Shown: piece after piece, positions 24,461 through 34,293 of the stretch
Layout: the number at the start of each line of letters is the position of its first letter
Numbering within the stretch: position 1 is the first letter of the stretch
Origin: JANJTY01 sp038257155
GTDB taxonomy: Bacteria > Pseudomonadota > Gammaproteobacteria > Xanthomonadales > Xanthomonadaceae
NCBI GenBank assembly: GCA_038257155.1
Contig: JBBSJP010000017.1
Location: 24,551 to 88,550 of the forward strand
Length of the DNA stretch: 64,000 bases
Direction of reading: 5' to 3'
Notes under the pieces: model-generated
Seen by the model: only the letters and a program-made list of their open reading frames with translations
Told to the model about the DNA's origin: nothing
Database searches by the model: none
Program-made: the position numbers and the translations under genes

Positions 24461-26142
24461 GGCGAAGTCAAATCCGCGGGTGGAGCGAACCTGTCGCCGA
24501 AGAAGTTGCCTTCATTCCAGCGCGGCCGAGCATCGCCGTTGGCGACCCGAAATGCGATGCGCTGGTTGAGCAGGGCCAGGCGCGCGGCGCTCTCGTAGTG
24601 GATCGGCAAGGAGGCATCGTCAGACGGCTGATGATAGTGCTGACGCAGGAAATTCTCCAGCACGGTGCGGCCGTCGATCGCGGGATCCAGCGAGTTCACC
24701 CCGCCGTCCAGATAGATGGCGGGCACACCGCGCCGCACAAAGGCGTACTGGTCGCTGCGGATGAAAACCACCTCCTCGGGAAACGGATCTGGCGTCAGCC
24801 GCATGCCCAGCTCGGCCACGCTGGCCTCGACAACCGCCTTGAGATCAGAGTGTTCAATGCCGATCGGCACCGCGTCGTCCTGCGGAAACAGGATCACCGG
24901 CATGTCCATGTTGAGATTGGCAACGATTTCGCCTGCGACACCGGGATTGGCGGCGAAATGCTCGGCGCCCAGCAGGCCGCGTTCCTCGGCCGTCAGCGCG
25001 ACGAACAGCAGCGAGCGGCGCGGCGCCTTTGGCATCGACACGGCTTGCTGCGCCGCCTCCAGCATGATCGCCGTGCCCAAGGCATTGTCGAGTGCACCGT
25101 TGTAGAGCCGGTCGCCGGCAACGGGCGCACCCAAGCCGACATGATCCAGATGTGCCGTGAGCACGACATGCTCCGCGGCCAGGGCAGGGTCGCTGCCTGG
25201 CAGCAGCGCAACCACGTTGCGGCTTTCCACCGCTTCGGTGTGGCTGCGGCTGGTCAGGCGCGCTTCGCCAGGCAGTTCGAAGGCCTGCAGTTCGCCGGCC
25301 TTCTGGCGCCGGAACACTTCTTCCGCCGATTGCGGCGATCCGGCAAACAGCCGTTCGGCGGCCACGGCACTGAGCGACGCGGTGACGATCAGCTCCGGGT
25401 TGGTGTCGATTGCCGTGCCGTCAGCGGCGCGCAGGCGCATGCCGGGCATCACCCAGTTGGCTGCACCGCGCTCCCATGAGGAGCGCTTCTCGCGCTCGGG
25501 GTCGGACACCGCGATGGCGCCGATGGCGCCCCGCGACACCAGATTGGCGGCCTTTTCGCGCCCCGAAGAGTAGAAGGCGCGCTGGTCGTTGGGAAAACGC
25601 TCCGGCGCGCCATTCAGGTAGACCGCGATCTTGCCGTGCAGGTCCACTCCGGCGAAGTCGTCAACGCCGAATTCCGGCGCGACGATCGCCTGCCCGACAA
25701 ATACCATGCCGGCGCGCGCCTCGGCCTGCGGTCGGTGGTAATCAATGCCTGGCACGAACTCTTGCTGGAATCTGAAACGTTCTTCGACGCCGTCGCGCAG
25801 CAGTTCGAAGGCGGCGCCATCGGGAATGCGTTGTCCAAGCAGCAGGGGCACCGGCTGGAACCAACCATCGCTGCCGCCTGGCTGCAGACCCAGCGCCTGG
25901 AAGCGGGCCGCGACGTAGCGAGCCGCCAGATCGAATCCGCGCGTGCCCGCCGAACGCCCTTCCAGCAGATCATCGGCAAGAAAACCGACGTCGGCCGAGA
26001 TGCGATCCGCCGCGCCCGGCGGTGCGGCAACCAGCGTCGTGCCAGCCTGTGGCTTAGGCGCGTCCGGCGCCTCGGCGCAGGCGGACAGCAGCGCGGCAGC
26101 AATCAAAACCGCGGACAGGGCGGACTTCGGCATCGTTGGCAA
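24457..26142 (-). CDS. Lipoprotein zinc aminopeptidase of family M28 with a PA domain
   Basis: The 561-residue product has a lipoprotein signal (AVLIAAALLSAC; Cys22), so it is membrane-anchored in the periplasm or outer membrane. A protease-associated insert lies at about residues 130-270. The M28 zinc-site residues are visible in order: TAHLDHVG (His), NGALDNA (Asp), LTAEERGLLG (Glu pair), NLNMDMP (Asp) and LRQHYHQPSDD (His). Such enzymes release N-terminal residues from peptides. It ends over the last bases of the Lrp-type regulator and is divergent from the aldehyde dehydrogenase, with a 158-base gap between. Confidence 0.92.
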   Translation of the reverse strand: MPTMPKSALSAVLIAAALLSACAEAPDAPKPQAGTTLVAAPPGAADRISADVGFLADDLLEGRSAGTRGFDLAARYVAARFQALGLQPGGSDGWFQPVPLLLGQRIPDGAAFELLRDGVEERFRFQQEFVPGIDYHRPQAEARAGMVFVGQAIVAPEFGVDDFAGVDLHGKIAVYLNGAPERFPNDQRAFYSSGREKAANLVSRGAIGAIAVSDPEREKRSSWERGAANWVMPGMRLRAADGTAIDTNPELIVTASLSAVAAERLFAGSPQSAEEVFRRQKAGELQAFELPGEARLTSRSHTEAVESRNVVALLPGSDPALAAEHVVLTAHLDHVGLGAPVAGDRLYNGALDNALGTAIMLEAAQQAVSMPKAPRRSLLFVALTAEERGLLGAEHFAANPGVAGEIVANLNMDMPVILFPQDDAVPIGIEHSDLKAVVEASVAELGMRLTPDPFPEEVVFIRSDQYAFVRRGVPAIYLDGGVNSLDPAIDGRTVLENFLRQHYHQPSDDASLPIHYESAARLALLNQRIAFRVANGDARPRWNEGNFFGDRFAPPADLTSP

Positions 26143-26300
26143 TCTCTATGGCAACAGCGTTGCCGGGCCGGTACGGCGCGGGCGGACTGCGAGTCTAGAC
26201 GGCACGCGAACCACAAAGGTGATGCCGGCTTCACCTTTCGACGCCCAGCTCGAATCGGCTCTGGCATGATCAGGACTGGCATTCCTCCGGTTGCACGTGC

Positions 26301-27731
26301 ATGGCCGACTCACCCGCTTCCACCGACTCGCCGATCGCCGACCTGGCGCCGACGCTTGCCCGGCTACGCGCCGCGCAGCGTGAGCACATTCCCGACTATC
26401 GCCAGCGCATGGACGACCTGGCCCGACTGCGCGACGTGGTGAAGGCCTGGCTACCGCGACTCAGCGCCGCGATGCAGGCCGACTTCGGCCAGCGCAGCCG
26501 GCACGAGTGCGCGATTGCCGACGGCATGACCGTGCTGCACGAGATTGACTTCATGCGTCGCCGCCTGCGCGGCTGGATGCGCCCCGAGCGGCGCGCAGTG
26601 GGGCATCTGTTCTGGCCGGGGCGGGCCGAGATCCGCTTCCAGCCGCTCGGCGTGGTCGGGGTGATCGCGCCCTGGAACTACCCGGTCAATCTGGCACTGA
26701 TTCCGCTCGCCACGGCAATCGCCGCCGGCAACCATGTTTATTTGAAACCCTCCGAAATCACCGCCCAAACCAGCGAGGCGTTGCGCGCGCTGCTGGCTGA
26801 AGCCTTTCCTGCCGATCGCGTCGCCGTGGCGACCGGTGGACCCGATGTTGCAGCGGCCTTTGCTGGCCTGCCCTTCGACCACCTGCTGTTTACCGGTTCC
26901 ACCGCGGTGGGACGCAAGGTGATGGCGGCCGCCGCGCCCAATCTCACTCCGGTAACCCTGGAACTGGGCGGCAAGTCGCCGGCCGTGGTCGGCGAAAGCT
27001 ATCCGCTGGCCAAGCTTGCTGCGCGCCTGGCGACCGGCAAGTGGCTGAATGCCGGCCAGACCTGCATTGCGCCCGACTACGTACTGGTGCCGCGTGCGCG
27101 CCGCGATGCGCTGCTGCAGGCGCTGCGCGAGGAAGTGCACAAGCGCTATCCGGACCTGGCCAGCAATCCCGATTACACGCGCGTCATCAACACGGCCCAG
27201 TTCGAACGCCTGAGCGGCTATCTGGATGAGGCGCGCGCGCGCGGCAACGTGGTCGAGGCGCTGATCGATATGGATGCCGAACAGGCTCGATCACTGCGCC
27301 TGCTGCCACCCACCGTGGTGCTGGAGCCGGATGCAGACAGCCCACTGATGCAGGAGGAAATCTTCGGACCGATCCTGCCGATCATCAGCGTCGACAGCCT
27401 GGACGAGGCGATCGCCTTCATCGATGCACGCGACCGGCCGCTGGCGCTGTACCACTTCGAAACCGAGCGGGGAAAAATCGAGCAATTGCTGCACCGCTGC
27501 GTAGCCGGCGGCGTGACGATCAACGATACCCTGATGCACAACGCGGTATCCAACCTGCCCTTCGGCGGCGTTGGCCCCAGCGGCATGGGTCATTACCACG
27601 GCCGCGAAGGCTTCATGACCTTCAGCAAGGCGATGCCGGTGTTCTACCAGGCACGTCTGGGCAGCTTCGATCTGTTCAAGCCACCGTATCGCGGGCTCGC
27701 GGATCGACTGGTGGCCTTCCTTACCCGTTGA
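26301..27731 (+). CDS. Coniferyl aldehyde dehydrogenase-type NAD(P)-dependent aldehyde dehydrogenase
   Basis: The 476-residue protein oxidises aldehydes to acids. The catalytic cysteine sits in LNAGQTCIAPDY (about residue 255) and the general-base glutamate in VTLELGGKSP. The cofactor fold shows IAPWNYPV and FTGSTAVGRK. The short N-terminus and DFGQRSRHECAIADG near residue 60 are typical of coniferyl aldehyde dehydrogenases, which act on aromatic or long-chain aldehydes. No other lignin-monomer gene is nearby, so the substrate is uncertain. It ends at a strong hairpin facing the YbaY-like gene. Confidence 0.9.
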   Translation: MADSPASTDSPIADLAPTLARLRAAQREHIPDYRQRMDDLARLRDVVKAWLPRLSAAMQADFGQRSRHECAIADGMTVLHEIDFMRRRLRGWMRPERRAVGHLFWPGRAEIRFQPLGVVGVIAPWNYPVNLALIPLATAIAAGNHVYLKPSEITAQTSEALRALLAEAFPADRVAVATGGPDVAAAFAGLPFDHLLFTGSTAVGRKVMAAAAPNLTPVTLELGGKSPAVVGESYPLAKLAARLATGKWLNAGQTCIAPDYVLVPRARRDALLQALREEVHKRYPDLASNPDYTRVINTAQFERLSGYLDEARARGNVVEALIDMDAEQARSLRLLPPTVVLEPDADSPLMQEEIFGPILPIISVDSLDEAIAFIDARDRPLALYHFETERGKIEQLLHRCVAGGVTINDTLMHNAVSNLPFGGVGPSGMGHYHGREGFMTFSKAMPVFYQARLGSFDLFKPPYRGLADRLVAFLTR

Positions 27732-27766
27732 CCCCGCGCGCGCCTGACAGTCGGGCGCGCGCGGGG
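27732..27766. terminator. Strong hairpin between convergent genes (bidirectional terminator)
   Basis: Perfect 13-base arms (CCCCGCGCGCGCC at 27732-27744, matched by 27754-27766) flank a 9-base loop that can pair further. It occupies the 41-base gap between the ends of the aldehyde dehydrogenase gene and the YbaY-like gene. There is no T-run on either strand, so it may work with Rho or simply protect the 3' ends. Confidence 0.7.
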
Positions 27767-27772
27767 AAGTGA

Positions 27773-28636
27773 TCAGCCTTTCTTGCGGGCAGCCAGCGCG
27801 TACATGTCCTCGGCCTGCTGGCTGAGCGTGGCGATCTCGGCCTCGCTCAGTTCGCCATTGCCCTCAACCAGATTGAGGCGCACCGAACCGTGGCGGTCCC
27901 AGCCCAGCCAGGTCTTGGCCCCATCACGTTCGCGCACGATGACGAAGGGCTTGCCTGCCGCATCGTAGGCATACTGGAAATTGGCGCCGCCCTTGCCTTC
28001 GCCGTAATCGAAGATTTCGCGCGCCATGCGCAGGTCGCCGTCGTTGTCGACGAATGCATCCCAGCCGATCACCACATCCCCTTCGGTGCGGTCGCCAGCA
28101 ATACGGCGCATGCCGCCCAGCGTGCCTTCGACGCGCTGGAACTCACGCCGCAGCAGCTCGGCCGGCGGAATGCCGGCACGCGGCACCGCGCCCCGGACCA
28201 GTTCGATGTTGATTTCGCTGGCTCCGCCCTGGGTCAGCACGGGAATGGGTTCGCTGGTTCCATAAAGCGCCAGCGTTTCGGCATTCAGCGTCACCTCCAG
28301 CACGTAGATGCGCTCGGGGCGTATCCAGGTGGGCTGGTAGCCGATCGCGTAGGTGGATGGCAACTGCTTTGGTGCGGGCTCTTTGCGCTCGGATACGATT
28401 GCCGGAACGGCTTCCGGATCGGTCACGTCCATCAGTTTCATGTTGAGGCTGAGGCCCGGGGGCAGCGTATTCAGGCCGGAAACCTTGAGTTCGCCACTGA
28501 TCGCAGGACCAGTCACAGGGGGCGGTCCCACCGGCCCAGCAGCTTCCTGCGGCGCGCGATTTCCGGGGCCGGCGCCTTGGCCGCAAGCAACAAGGGTAAG
28601 GGCAAGGGTTAGCCCGAGGACGGCAGAAACTCGCAT
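27773..28636 (-). CDS. YbaY/YscW-domain lipoprotein
   Basis: The ATG at 28636 with GGAG at 9 bases starts a lipoprotein signal (LGLTLALTLVAC; Cys18) in a 287-residue product. After a Pro/Gly-rich spacer comes a YbaY/YscW-like beta domain (LPPGLSLNMKLMDVTD, ... PERIYVLEVTL, ... IPVLTQGG). The rest (EGTLGGMRRIAGDRTEGDVVIGWDAF, FVIVRERDGAKTWLGW) is not recognised. The family includes pilotin-like lipoproteins whose roles are mostly unknown. It lies 64 bases downstream of tamB on the same strand, so a role in outer-membrane biogenesis is plausible but inferred. Confidence 0.75.
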   Translation of the reverse strand: MRVSAVLGLTLALTLVACGQGAGPGNRAPQEAAGPVGPPPVTGPAISGELKVSGLNTLPPGLSLNMKLMDVTDPEAVPAIVSERKEPAPKQLPSTYAIGYQPTWIRPERIYVLEVTLNAETLALYGTSEPIPVLTQGGASEINIELVRGAVPRAGIPPAELLRREFQRVEGTLGGMRRIAGDRTEGDVVIGWDAFVDNDGDLRMAREIFDYGEGKGGANFQYAYDAAGKPFVIVRERDGAKTWLGWDRHGSVRLNLVEGNGELSEAEIATLSQQAEDMYALAARKKG

Positions 28637-28700
28637 GAGATCGGCTCCGCAAAGGAAGGAAGGGAGTCCGCGTTGACGCGGATCGGTTGGGCCAAGGATA

Positions 28701-31700
28701 TCAGCGCTCGAGCCGGTAATTGAATGAGGCGCGATTTTCGACCCCCGAATCGATCTGCACATCAAGGCTGCGGGTGATGATGTACTTGAAGCTCAGCACC
28801 TGGCCGGTGCCCAGCAAGGCTACGCCGTAGCTCACATACAGACGCGGCGACAGGTACTTGCCAACGGTGAACGCGCTGCCGCCCAGCGCAGCGGATTGCG
28901 ACACGCCCAGCTCATCGACCCCGAGGCGCTGACCCAGTTGCTTGCCCAGCAGGTTGCCGCCTGCGCCCAGCGCCAGCGAGGCGGCGCTGAGCGTTTGGCC
29001 ATCGGCACCGCCAGCGGTGCGCAGCGGCCTTCCCAGCACCAGGTAGCTCAGTGTTTCGGCCTGATCCATGCCGGGATCCGACCACAGGCTCAGTTCCGGG
29101 CGCAGCGCCGTGCCGCGCACCTGGATGCCCACCGTGTTGCTTCCGACAACACGTTGTGCGCGCACGTTCAAGGCCGGGTTGTCGAGCGGGCTGGCGCTGT
29201 AGCTCATGCTGCCGCGCACGATGTCCAGATCCTGTCCGTAGCCGCGGAATCGCCCGGTCACGTCGAGCGAACCGCGCCCGCTGGTCGGCCGACCGGGACG
29301 TTCGCTGATGCGCAGGGCGCCACGCAACTTGCCATCCAGGCCGAAGCCCTTGAGCTGCACATCGTCACCGACGCTGAGCTCGACATCGGCCTGCAGCGGC
29401 AATCGGAAGGCCGGGTCTTCCGGCTGCTCGGGATCCAGCACGCGAACATCGGGCGACAGCGCGGTGGTGGATTCAAAGCGCTCCAGATCGATGCGCGCCC
29501 AAGGCAGCCCGAGCTTGCCGGTTATGCGGAAGCGGCCGTCTGACAGGCGTCCTTCCAGATCGGGCGAAATGCGTGCCTTCACATCCAGGGTGTTGGAGAC
29601 TTCGAAATTCTCGCCCGCAAGACGCAGCACCAGACGCTCCTCTGCCTGCGCATCCAGCAGAAACTCGCCGTCCAGTCGCAGACTGCCAGGACCGCTGCGC
29701 AGGTTGGCGTCGATACCCAATCGTCCGGCATCGATCGAGCGCACGCCAATGCGGCCCTGATCCAGGGATAGTCCGAGGGCCGGAACTTCGGCGGCGAAGT
29801 TCTCGGCCAGCACCAGCAGGCGCACATCGGGATCTCCCAAGGTGCCGGCAAGGTCCAGGGTCGCCTCGCTGCGACCCTTCACTGCCGCCAGTTCTGGCGC
29901 CAGCAACTCGACCCAGGCCAGTGCCTCGAAGCGCAGGTTTGCCCGACCGCTGAGGCTGGCATCGGACTGCAGTCCCGATGCACGGATATTGGCCTCGACC
30001 CGGCCACCGGCAGCGAGATCGCTCTGCAAGTCCAGCTGCAGGCCGTCGTCGTCCAGTCGCGCAAGGACGCGCAGTTCGCGATAGCCCAGCAGGTCGCCGT
30101 CGCTGCGGCCTTTCCGTAGCAAGCCGCCGCTCGCCGAGTGCAGGCTCAGTTGACCTCGCTGCTCACCCGTCGCGGAAAGCCGCAGTTCGCCCTCGCCGTC
30201 GACGCTGCCATGCAGGCTGATGTCCTGCTCGCCCTCCACCACCAGCCAGGGTTCAAGCAGGCCCAGCGGAACCTTTTCAAGGCTGATCTGTGCGACGGTT
30301 TCCACGTCGCTTTGCAGTGCCACGCAAAGTCGTGCGGGCGTTTCGGGTTCGGACACACAGGCCTGTTCCAGCAAGATGCCCTGCGCACCCAGGCTAAGCG
30401 CCGCTGGCTGCTGCAGCACCAGTGCCGGCAGTTCGCCGAGCTGCAGCTGCAGATCGGCCAGGCGACCACGCCATCCCTGCTCTGGGGCATCCGTATGCAG
30501 GCCGCCCTGCAGCGCTACCTGAAGCGCCAGATCGGGCGCCTGCGCCTCCAGCTCGATGCGATGTTCGCGCTGACTGCCGGCCAGGCTCAGGTTCACCTGA
30601 TCGACCCGCGAGCTACCGCGCAGCACATCAGTGGCAATGACGCTGGCCGCGCCGCTGGCCTGCGGATCGGCGGGCAGATCGAAGTCGGCTTCGACGCGCC
30701 CGATGGCCACGTCGCGGTAACGCAATCTCGAACCCGTCAGGCTGCCACTGATACCCGGCAGGCTGAGTGGTCCGTGCAGGCGCAGGCGGGCTTCGACGCG
30801 ACCGCCGGCATCGGGCAGCACGTCGGCCAGTTGCAGTGGGTCCAACGTCAGCTGCAGGTCGATACGTTGCCCGATACGGCCTGCGCCACGTACCCGGCTG
30901 TCGCCAATGCCGAGGTCGAGCTGCAGTTCGCCCTGGTCATCAGGTGCCAGATCCAGCGCCAGGCTTCCCTGCAGCGCCCGCCCGCGCAGCGCACCACCCA
31001 GCTCATCGAGCTGCAGGCGTGCTGTCAGACCGGCATCGGCCTGCTGGCCCGAAGTTTCGATGCGCGCATTGATCGCGCCCGGCCACTCGACCAGAAAGTC
31101 GCCCGGATCAAAACCCGCCAAGCGGCCCTGCAGCTGCCAGTTCGGCCCCGGCTGCCAGCCAATTCGGCCATCGAGTTCGAGCCGACCGGACTCCGATTCA
31201 GCGCTCAGTGATTCGAAGCGCAACTCCTGCGTGTCGCCCTGCGCCCGCGCCAGCAGTTTCACGCTGCGATCGTCGCGCTGCACCACGCCGTCCAGCTGCA
31301 GCAGGAACGCTTCCAGATTCCCGCTCAGCTGCGCGCTGCCCGATGTGACGGCGCTGGCCGGGTGATCTTCCAGCGCGATGCCACGCCATTCGGCCTGCAG
31401 GGCGAAATCCATTGGCGCCTGGCTCAAGCCGAGGTGGCCAGACAGCTCGATCTCGCCCTGTCGCAGGCCCAGTGCGAGCGGCACCAGTTCCAGGCGGCCG
31501 TCGCTCAGACGCAGCTCGGAGGGCGCGATGTCCACGATCAGGTTTTCGCGTCCCAGCCTGCCTTGCAGGCGCGCGCCTGCGGCGTCGCCCTCGGCACGCA
31601 GCTCGATGTCCAGCAGTGGGCCGACACCGGCACCGGACAACAGCCCCGGATCAAAACCGTCGGTCGTCAGGTTCAGCTGCCAGTGCGGAGCGCGCAGCGC

Positions 31701-32483
31701 CTGCTGCAGATCGAATTCGATGCGCAATTCCTGGGGAGCCGAGCCCTCGACCGTGAGCTTCAGGGCGTCCCAATCGCCCGCCGCATTGATGATCAATTCG
31801 GGTACTTGAATGTCGTCCACGCGTGGCGGCCCCTGCCAGCTGCCGCGCAAGCTGTGCTGATAGCGCCGTGTGGTGTGCAACTCACCTTGCAGGCGCAGCT
31901 CGCCGGGGTCACCGCTCAGCTGCAGGTCGCGCAGCAGGATGCTGCCTCGCTCGACCTGCCCCGCCGCCAGGAGCTCGGAGAAGCGCAACGGCTCGGACTG
32001 CGGCGAATGCAGCGCGATGTCGCGCACGCGCAGCGCATGCAGCGCAATGTCGACCGGCAGCTGCAGCGCCGGCAGGGTTTCTGGCCAGGGCTCGGCCTCG
32101 GTCGCCGGCGCCTCAGCCTGCAGGCGTTCGATGCGCACCCCGTCGAGGTGCAGAAACTCGATGTCGAGTCGGCGCGTCCATAGCCCCGCGAGCAGCATGC
32201 GGGTTTCAAGTTGCGCTATGTCGATTTGCAGGTTGGCATCGCGATAGCGCAGGCCCTTGAGAGTTATCGTGTCGGACACGCTGCCGCTGCTCGACGCGAT
32301 GCTGAACGCACCCGGTGGCAGGGCGGACAGGGCGCGTTGCAGGGTGAACTGCAGGCCCGACTCACTACGCAGCAGCCAGGCAAAGAACAGTGCCGCGAGC
32401 AACACCAGGACCAACGGCACGCCGACAAGCCAGGCCAGCAAACGCCGTCGCGCCGCGCCGCGTTGCGCAGCAAGCCCTCTCAC
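28701..32483 (-). CDS. tamB: Translocation and assembly module subunit TamB
   Basis: The 1260-residue protein has an N-terminal inner-membrane anchor (LLAWLVGVPLVLVLLAALFFAWLL), a very long beta-rich midsection of repeated amphipathic strands, and the conserved C-terminal TamB domain (DVRVLDPEQPEDPAFRL, GQDLDIVRGSMSYSASPLDNP, DPGMDQAETLSYLVLGRPL, final SFNYRLER). TamB spans the periplasm as a groove-like protein, works with TamA in inserting some outer-membrane proteins and contributes to phospholipid transport. It begins with GTG overlapping the tamA stop as GTGA, so the two are translationally coupled. Confidence 0.95.
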   Translation of the reverse strand: MRGLAAQRGAARRRLLAWLVGVPLVLVLLAALFFAWLLRSESGLQFTLQRALSALPPGAFSIASSSGSVSDTITLKGLRYRDANLQIDIAQLETRMLLAGLWTRRLDIEFLHLDGVRIERLQAEAPATEAEPWPETLPALQLPVDIALHALRVRDIALHSPQSEPLRFSELLAAGQVERGSILLRDLQLSGDPGELRLQGELHTTRRYQHSLRGSWQGPPRVDDIQVPELIINAAGDWDALKLTVEGSAPQELRIEFDLQQALRAPHWQLNLTTDGFDPGLLSGAGVGPLLDIELRAEGDAAGARLQGRLGRENLIVDIAPSELRLSDGRLELVPLALGLRQGEIELSGHLGLSQAPMDFALQAEWRGIALEDHPASAVTSGSAQLSGNLEAFLLQLDGVVQRDDRSVKLLARAQGDTQELRFESLSAESESGRLELDGRIGWQPGPNWQLQGRLAGFDPGDFLVEWPGAINARIETSGQQADAGLTARLQLDELGGALRGRALQGSLALDLAPDDQGELQLDLGIGDSRVRGAGRIGQRIDLQLTLDPLQLADVLPDAGGRVEARLRLHGPLSLPGISGSLTGSRLRYRDVAIGRVEADFDLPADPQASGAASVIATDVLRGSSRVDQVNLSLAGSQREHRIELEAQAPDLALQVALQGGLHTDAPEQGWRGRLADLQLQLGELPALVLQQPAALSLGAQGILLEQACVSEPETPARLCVALQSDVETVAQISLEKVPLGLLEPWLVVEGEQDISLHGSVDGEGELRLSATGEQRGQLSLHSASGGLLRKGRSDGDLLGYRELRVLARLDDDGLQLDLQSDLAAGGRVEANIRASGLQSDASLSGRANLRFEALAWVELLAPELAAVKGRSEATLDLAGTLGDPDVRLLVLAENFAAEVPALGLSLDQGRIGVRSIDAGRLGIDANLRSGPGSLRLDGEFLLDAQAEERLVLRLAGENFEVSNTLDVKARISPDLEGRLSDGRFRITGKLGLPWARIDLERFESTTALSPDVRVLDPEQPEDPAFRLPLQADVELSVGDDVQLKGFGLDGKLRGALRISERPGRPTSGRGSLDVTGRFRGYGQDLDIVRGSMSYSASPLDNPALNVRAQRVVGSNTVGIQVRGTALRPELSLWSDPGMDQAETLSYLVLGRPLRTAGGADGQTLSAASLALGAGGNLLGKQLGQRLGVDELGVSQSAALGGSAFTVGKYLSPRLYVSYGVALLGTGQVLSFKYIITRSLDVQIDSGVENRASFNYRLER

Positions 32484-34252
32484 AGGTCGGGCCCGATGCT
32501 GAGGTGCAGGCGCAAGTCCTTGTCGGGCAGATCCAGCCCACGCGCCAGGTCCAGCCGCACAGGGCCAACCGGGGAACGCCAGCGCAGCCCGATTCCCACC
32601 CCGGTGCGTGCTTCGAAGCGATGATTGAAGGCGTCACCACTATCGACAAATACCGCGCCGCCCCAGCGCGCGCTGAACATTCGCTCGAACTCGATGCTGG
32701 CAACGGCCAGATTGGGGCCGCCAACGATGCGGCCCTCATCACGCGGCCCGATCTCAAGATAGCCATAGCCGCGCACGCTGCGGTCGCCACCGGCAAAAAA
32801 GCGCAACGAGGGCGGCAGGCGCTCGAACTCATCGGTGCTGGTGCGGCCCAACTGGCCGCGCAGCAGCAGTCGATTGTGTTCGCCAAAGCTGCGGATCCAG
32901 CGCCCTTCGATCATCAACTGGGCAAAATCGACCTCCGAGCCAAGCGCCTTGCTGCCGACCCGCAGTTCACCGAGCAGGCCGTATCCGCGGGTCGGATAGA
33001 GCGGGTCGTCGCCACGGCTGCGCAAGGCGCGCAGCGCCGGATACACCAGGGTGCTGCTGCGCTGCACGTCGGGCGGCTCGTCGGTGAAACGGAAGTCCTC
33101 CTGAACCACATGCCCGGCGACCGACAGATTCCAGTCGCGCCATACGCCCGAGCGGCTCCCCACCACTTCGCTGATCAGGGATTGCGCCACGCTGGTGTCC
33201 TGCTCGCGCCGATTGACGTTGATGGCATACCAGCCCTGAGCCCAGGCGAATCCCGGTATGCGGTACTGCAGTGCCAGCACGCGACGGCGCTGGGCGTAGT
33301 CGACAAAGGCGTCGAACTTGTGGCCGCGCTCATTGACCCAACGGCGTTCCAGCCCGGCCTTTACGCCGAAACCGCTGTCGGTCCCGAGACTGAGTCCGGC
33401 GGTGTACACCGTCCGCTTGCCAGGCGACAGACTGACCACGATCGGCACCTCGCCATCCTCCGCCGCCTCGGTCTCGGGCCGCACATCGATCAGTCCGAAG
33501 TAATCGAGGTCGGAAAGACGTGCGTGCAAGTCCAGCAGATTGCTCTGTTCAAAAAACTCGCCCTGCTGATAGGTCACCGCCGCTTCCACCAGGCGTTCGC
33601 TCAGATGATTGCCGGTGAAACGCGTGGCACCGTAGCGAAAGCGCGGCCCGCTCTCCCAGAGCAGATCGATGGCGGCACTGGAGGTGGCGCGAGTCACCTG
33701 CACTTCGGCGCGCGTCGCGCGCGCCTCGAAGTAGCCGCGTTCGGCCAGCAACCGTTGCAGGACGGACTTGGAGGCCTCGTAAACGCGGCTGTCGAAGACT
33801 TGCTCCATGCGCGGACTGAAATCCTCGGCGGCCGCGGCCAGGTCCGGATCATCGGCGGCCTCACCCTCGATCGCCACCTTGCGCTCGGATACGCGCACCA
33901 CAGGCCCGGTCTCGACGCGGATCGTGACCACGGTGGAACCGCTCACTTCGCGGCTCTGAACGTCGATCTGCGGCGAGAAGAAGCCGTAGGGCTGCAACGC
34001 GCGACGCGCCTCGTCGGGCGCCAGCGAAATCAGGTAATCCAGCCGCGCCGGCGTGATCGCCAGCCGCTCGGTCTCGCTCAGCCGCGCCACACCCACCAGA
34101 TTGCGCAGGTTGGCCAGCGCGTCGCCCTCCACGCCCTCAACCTGCACCCGCGCCAGTCCCGCTGCCTGCAGCAGCGGCGAAAAGCACAGCATTGCTACCA
34201 GGAGTATCCCGGGGAAGCGTCGATGAGAGGGGCCAGCATCCTGCATTCTCAT
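32480..34252 (-). CDS. tamA: Translocation and assembly module subunit TamA (BamA-family outer-membrane protein)
   Basis: The 590-residue product has a signal peptide (PGILLVAMLCFSPLLQA), about three N-terminal POTRA-like modules (for example LARVQVEGVEGDALANLRN and VVRVSERKVAIEGEA), and a C-terminal Omp85-type barrel with the lid-loop motif RFFAGGDRSVRGYGY and a closing strand (VGPVRLDLARGLD, ending LRLHLSIGPDL). It is the outer-membrane partner of TamB, which follows with a GTGA overlap. It lies 41 bases downstream of glyS on the same strand and may be transcribed from the glyQ promoter or an internal one. Confidence 0.95.
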   Translation of the reverse strand: MRMQDAGPSHRRFPGILLVAMLCFSPLLQAAGLARVQVEGVEGDALANLRNLVGVARLSETERLAITPARLDYLISLAPDEARRALQPYGFFSPQIDVQSREVSGSTVVTIRVETGPVVRVSERKVAIEGEAADDPDLAAAAEDFSPRMEQVFDSRVYEASKSVLQRLLAERGYFEARATRAEVQVTRATSSAAIDLLWESGPRFRYGATRFTGNHLSERLVEAAVTYQQGEFFEQSNLLDLHARLSDLDYFGLIDVRPETEAAEDGEVPIVVSLSPGKRTVYTAGLSLGTDSGFGVKAGLERRWVNERGHKFDAFVDYAQRRRVLALQYRIPGFAWAQGWYAINVNRREQDTSVAQSLISEVVGSRSGVWRDWNLSVAGHVVQEDFRFTDEPPDVQRSSTLVYPALRALRSRGDDPLYPTRGYGLLGELRVGSKALGSEVDFAQLMIEGRWIRSFGEHNRLLLRGQLGRTSTDEFERLPPSLRFFAGGDRSVRGYGYLEIGPRDEGRIVGGPNLAVASIEFERMFSARWGGAVFVDSGDAFNHRFEARTGVGIGLRWRSPVGPVRLDLARGLDLPDKDLRLHLSIGPDL

Positions 34253-34293
34253 TGGAGCTTAGCCCGCACAGCCCCCGTTGCGGTGAAGCTCAG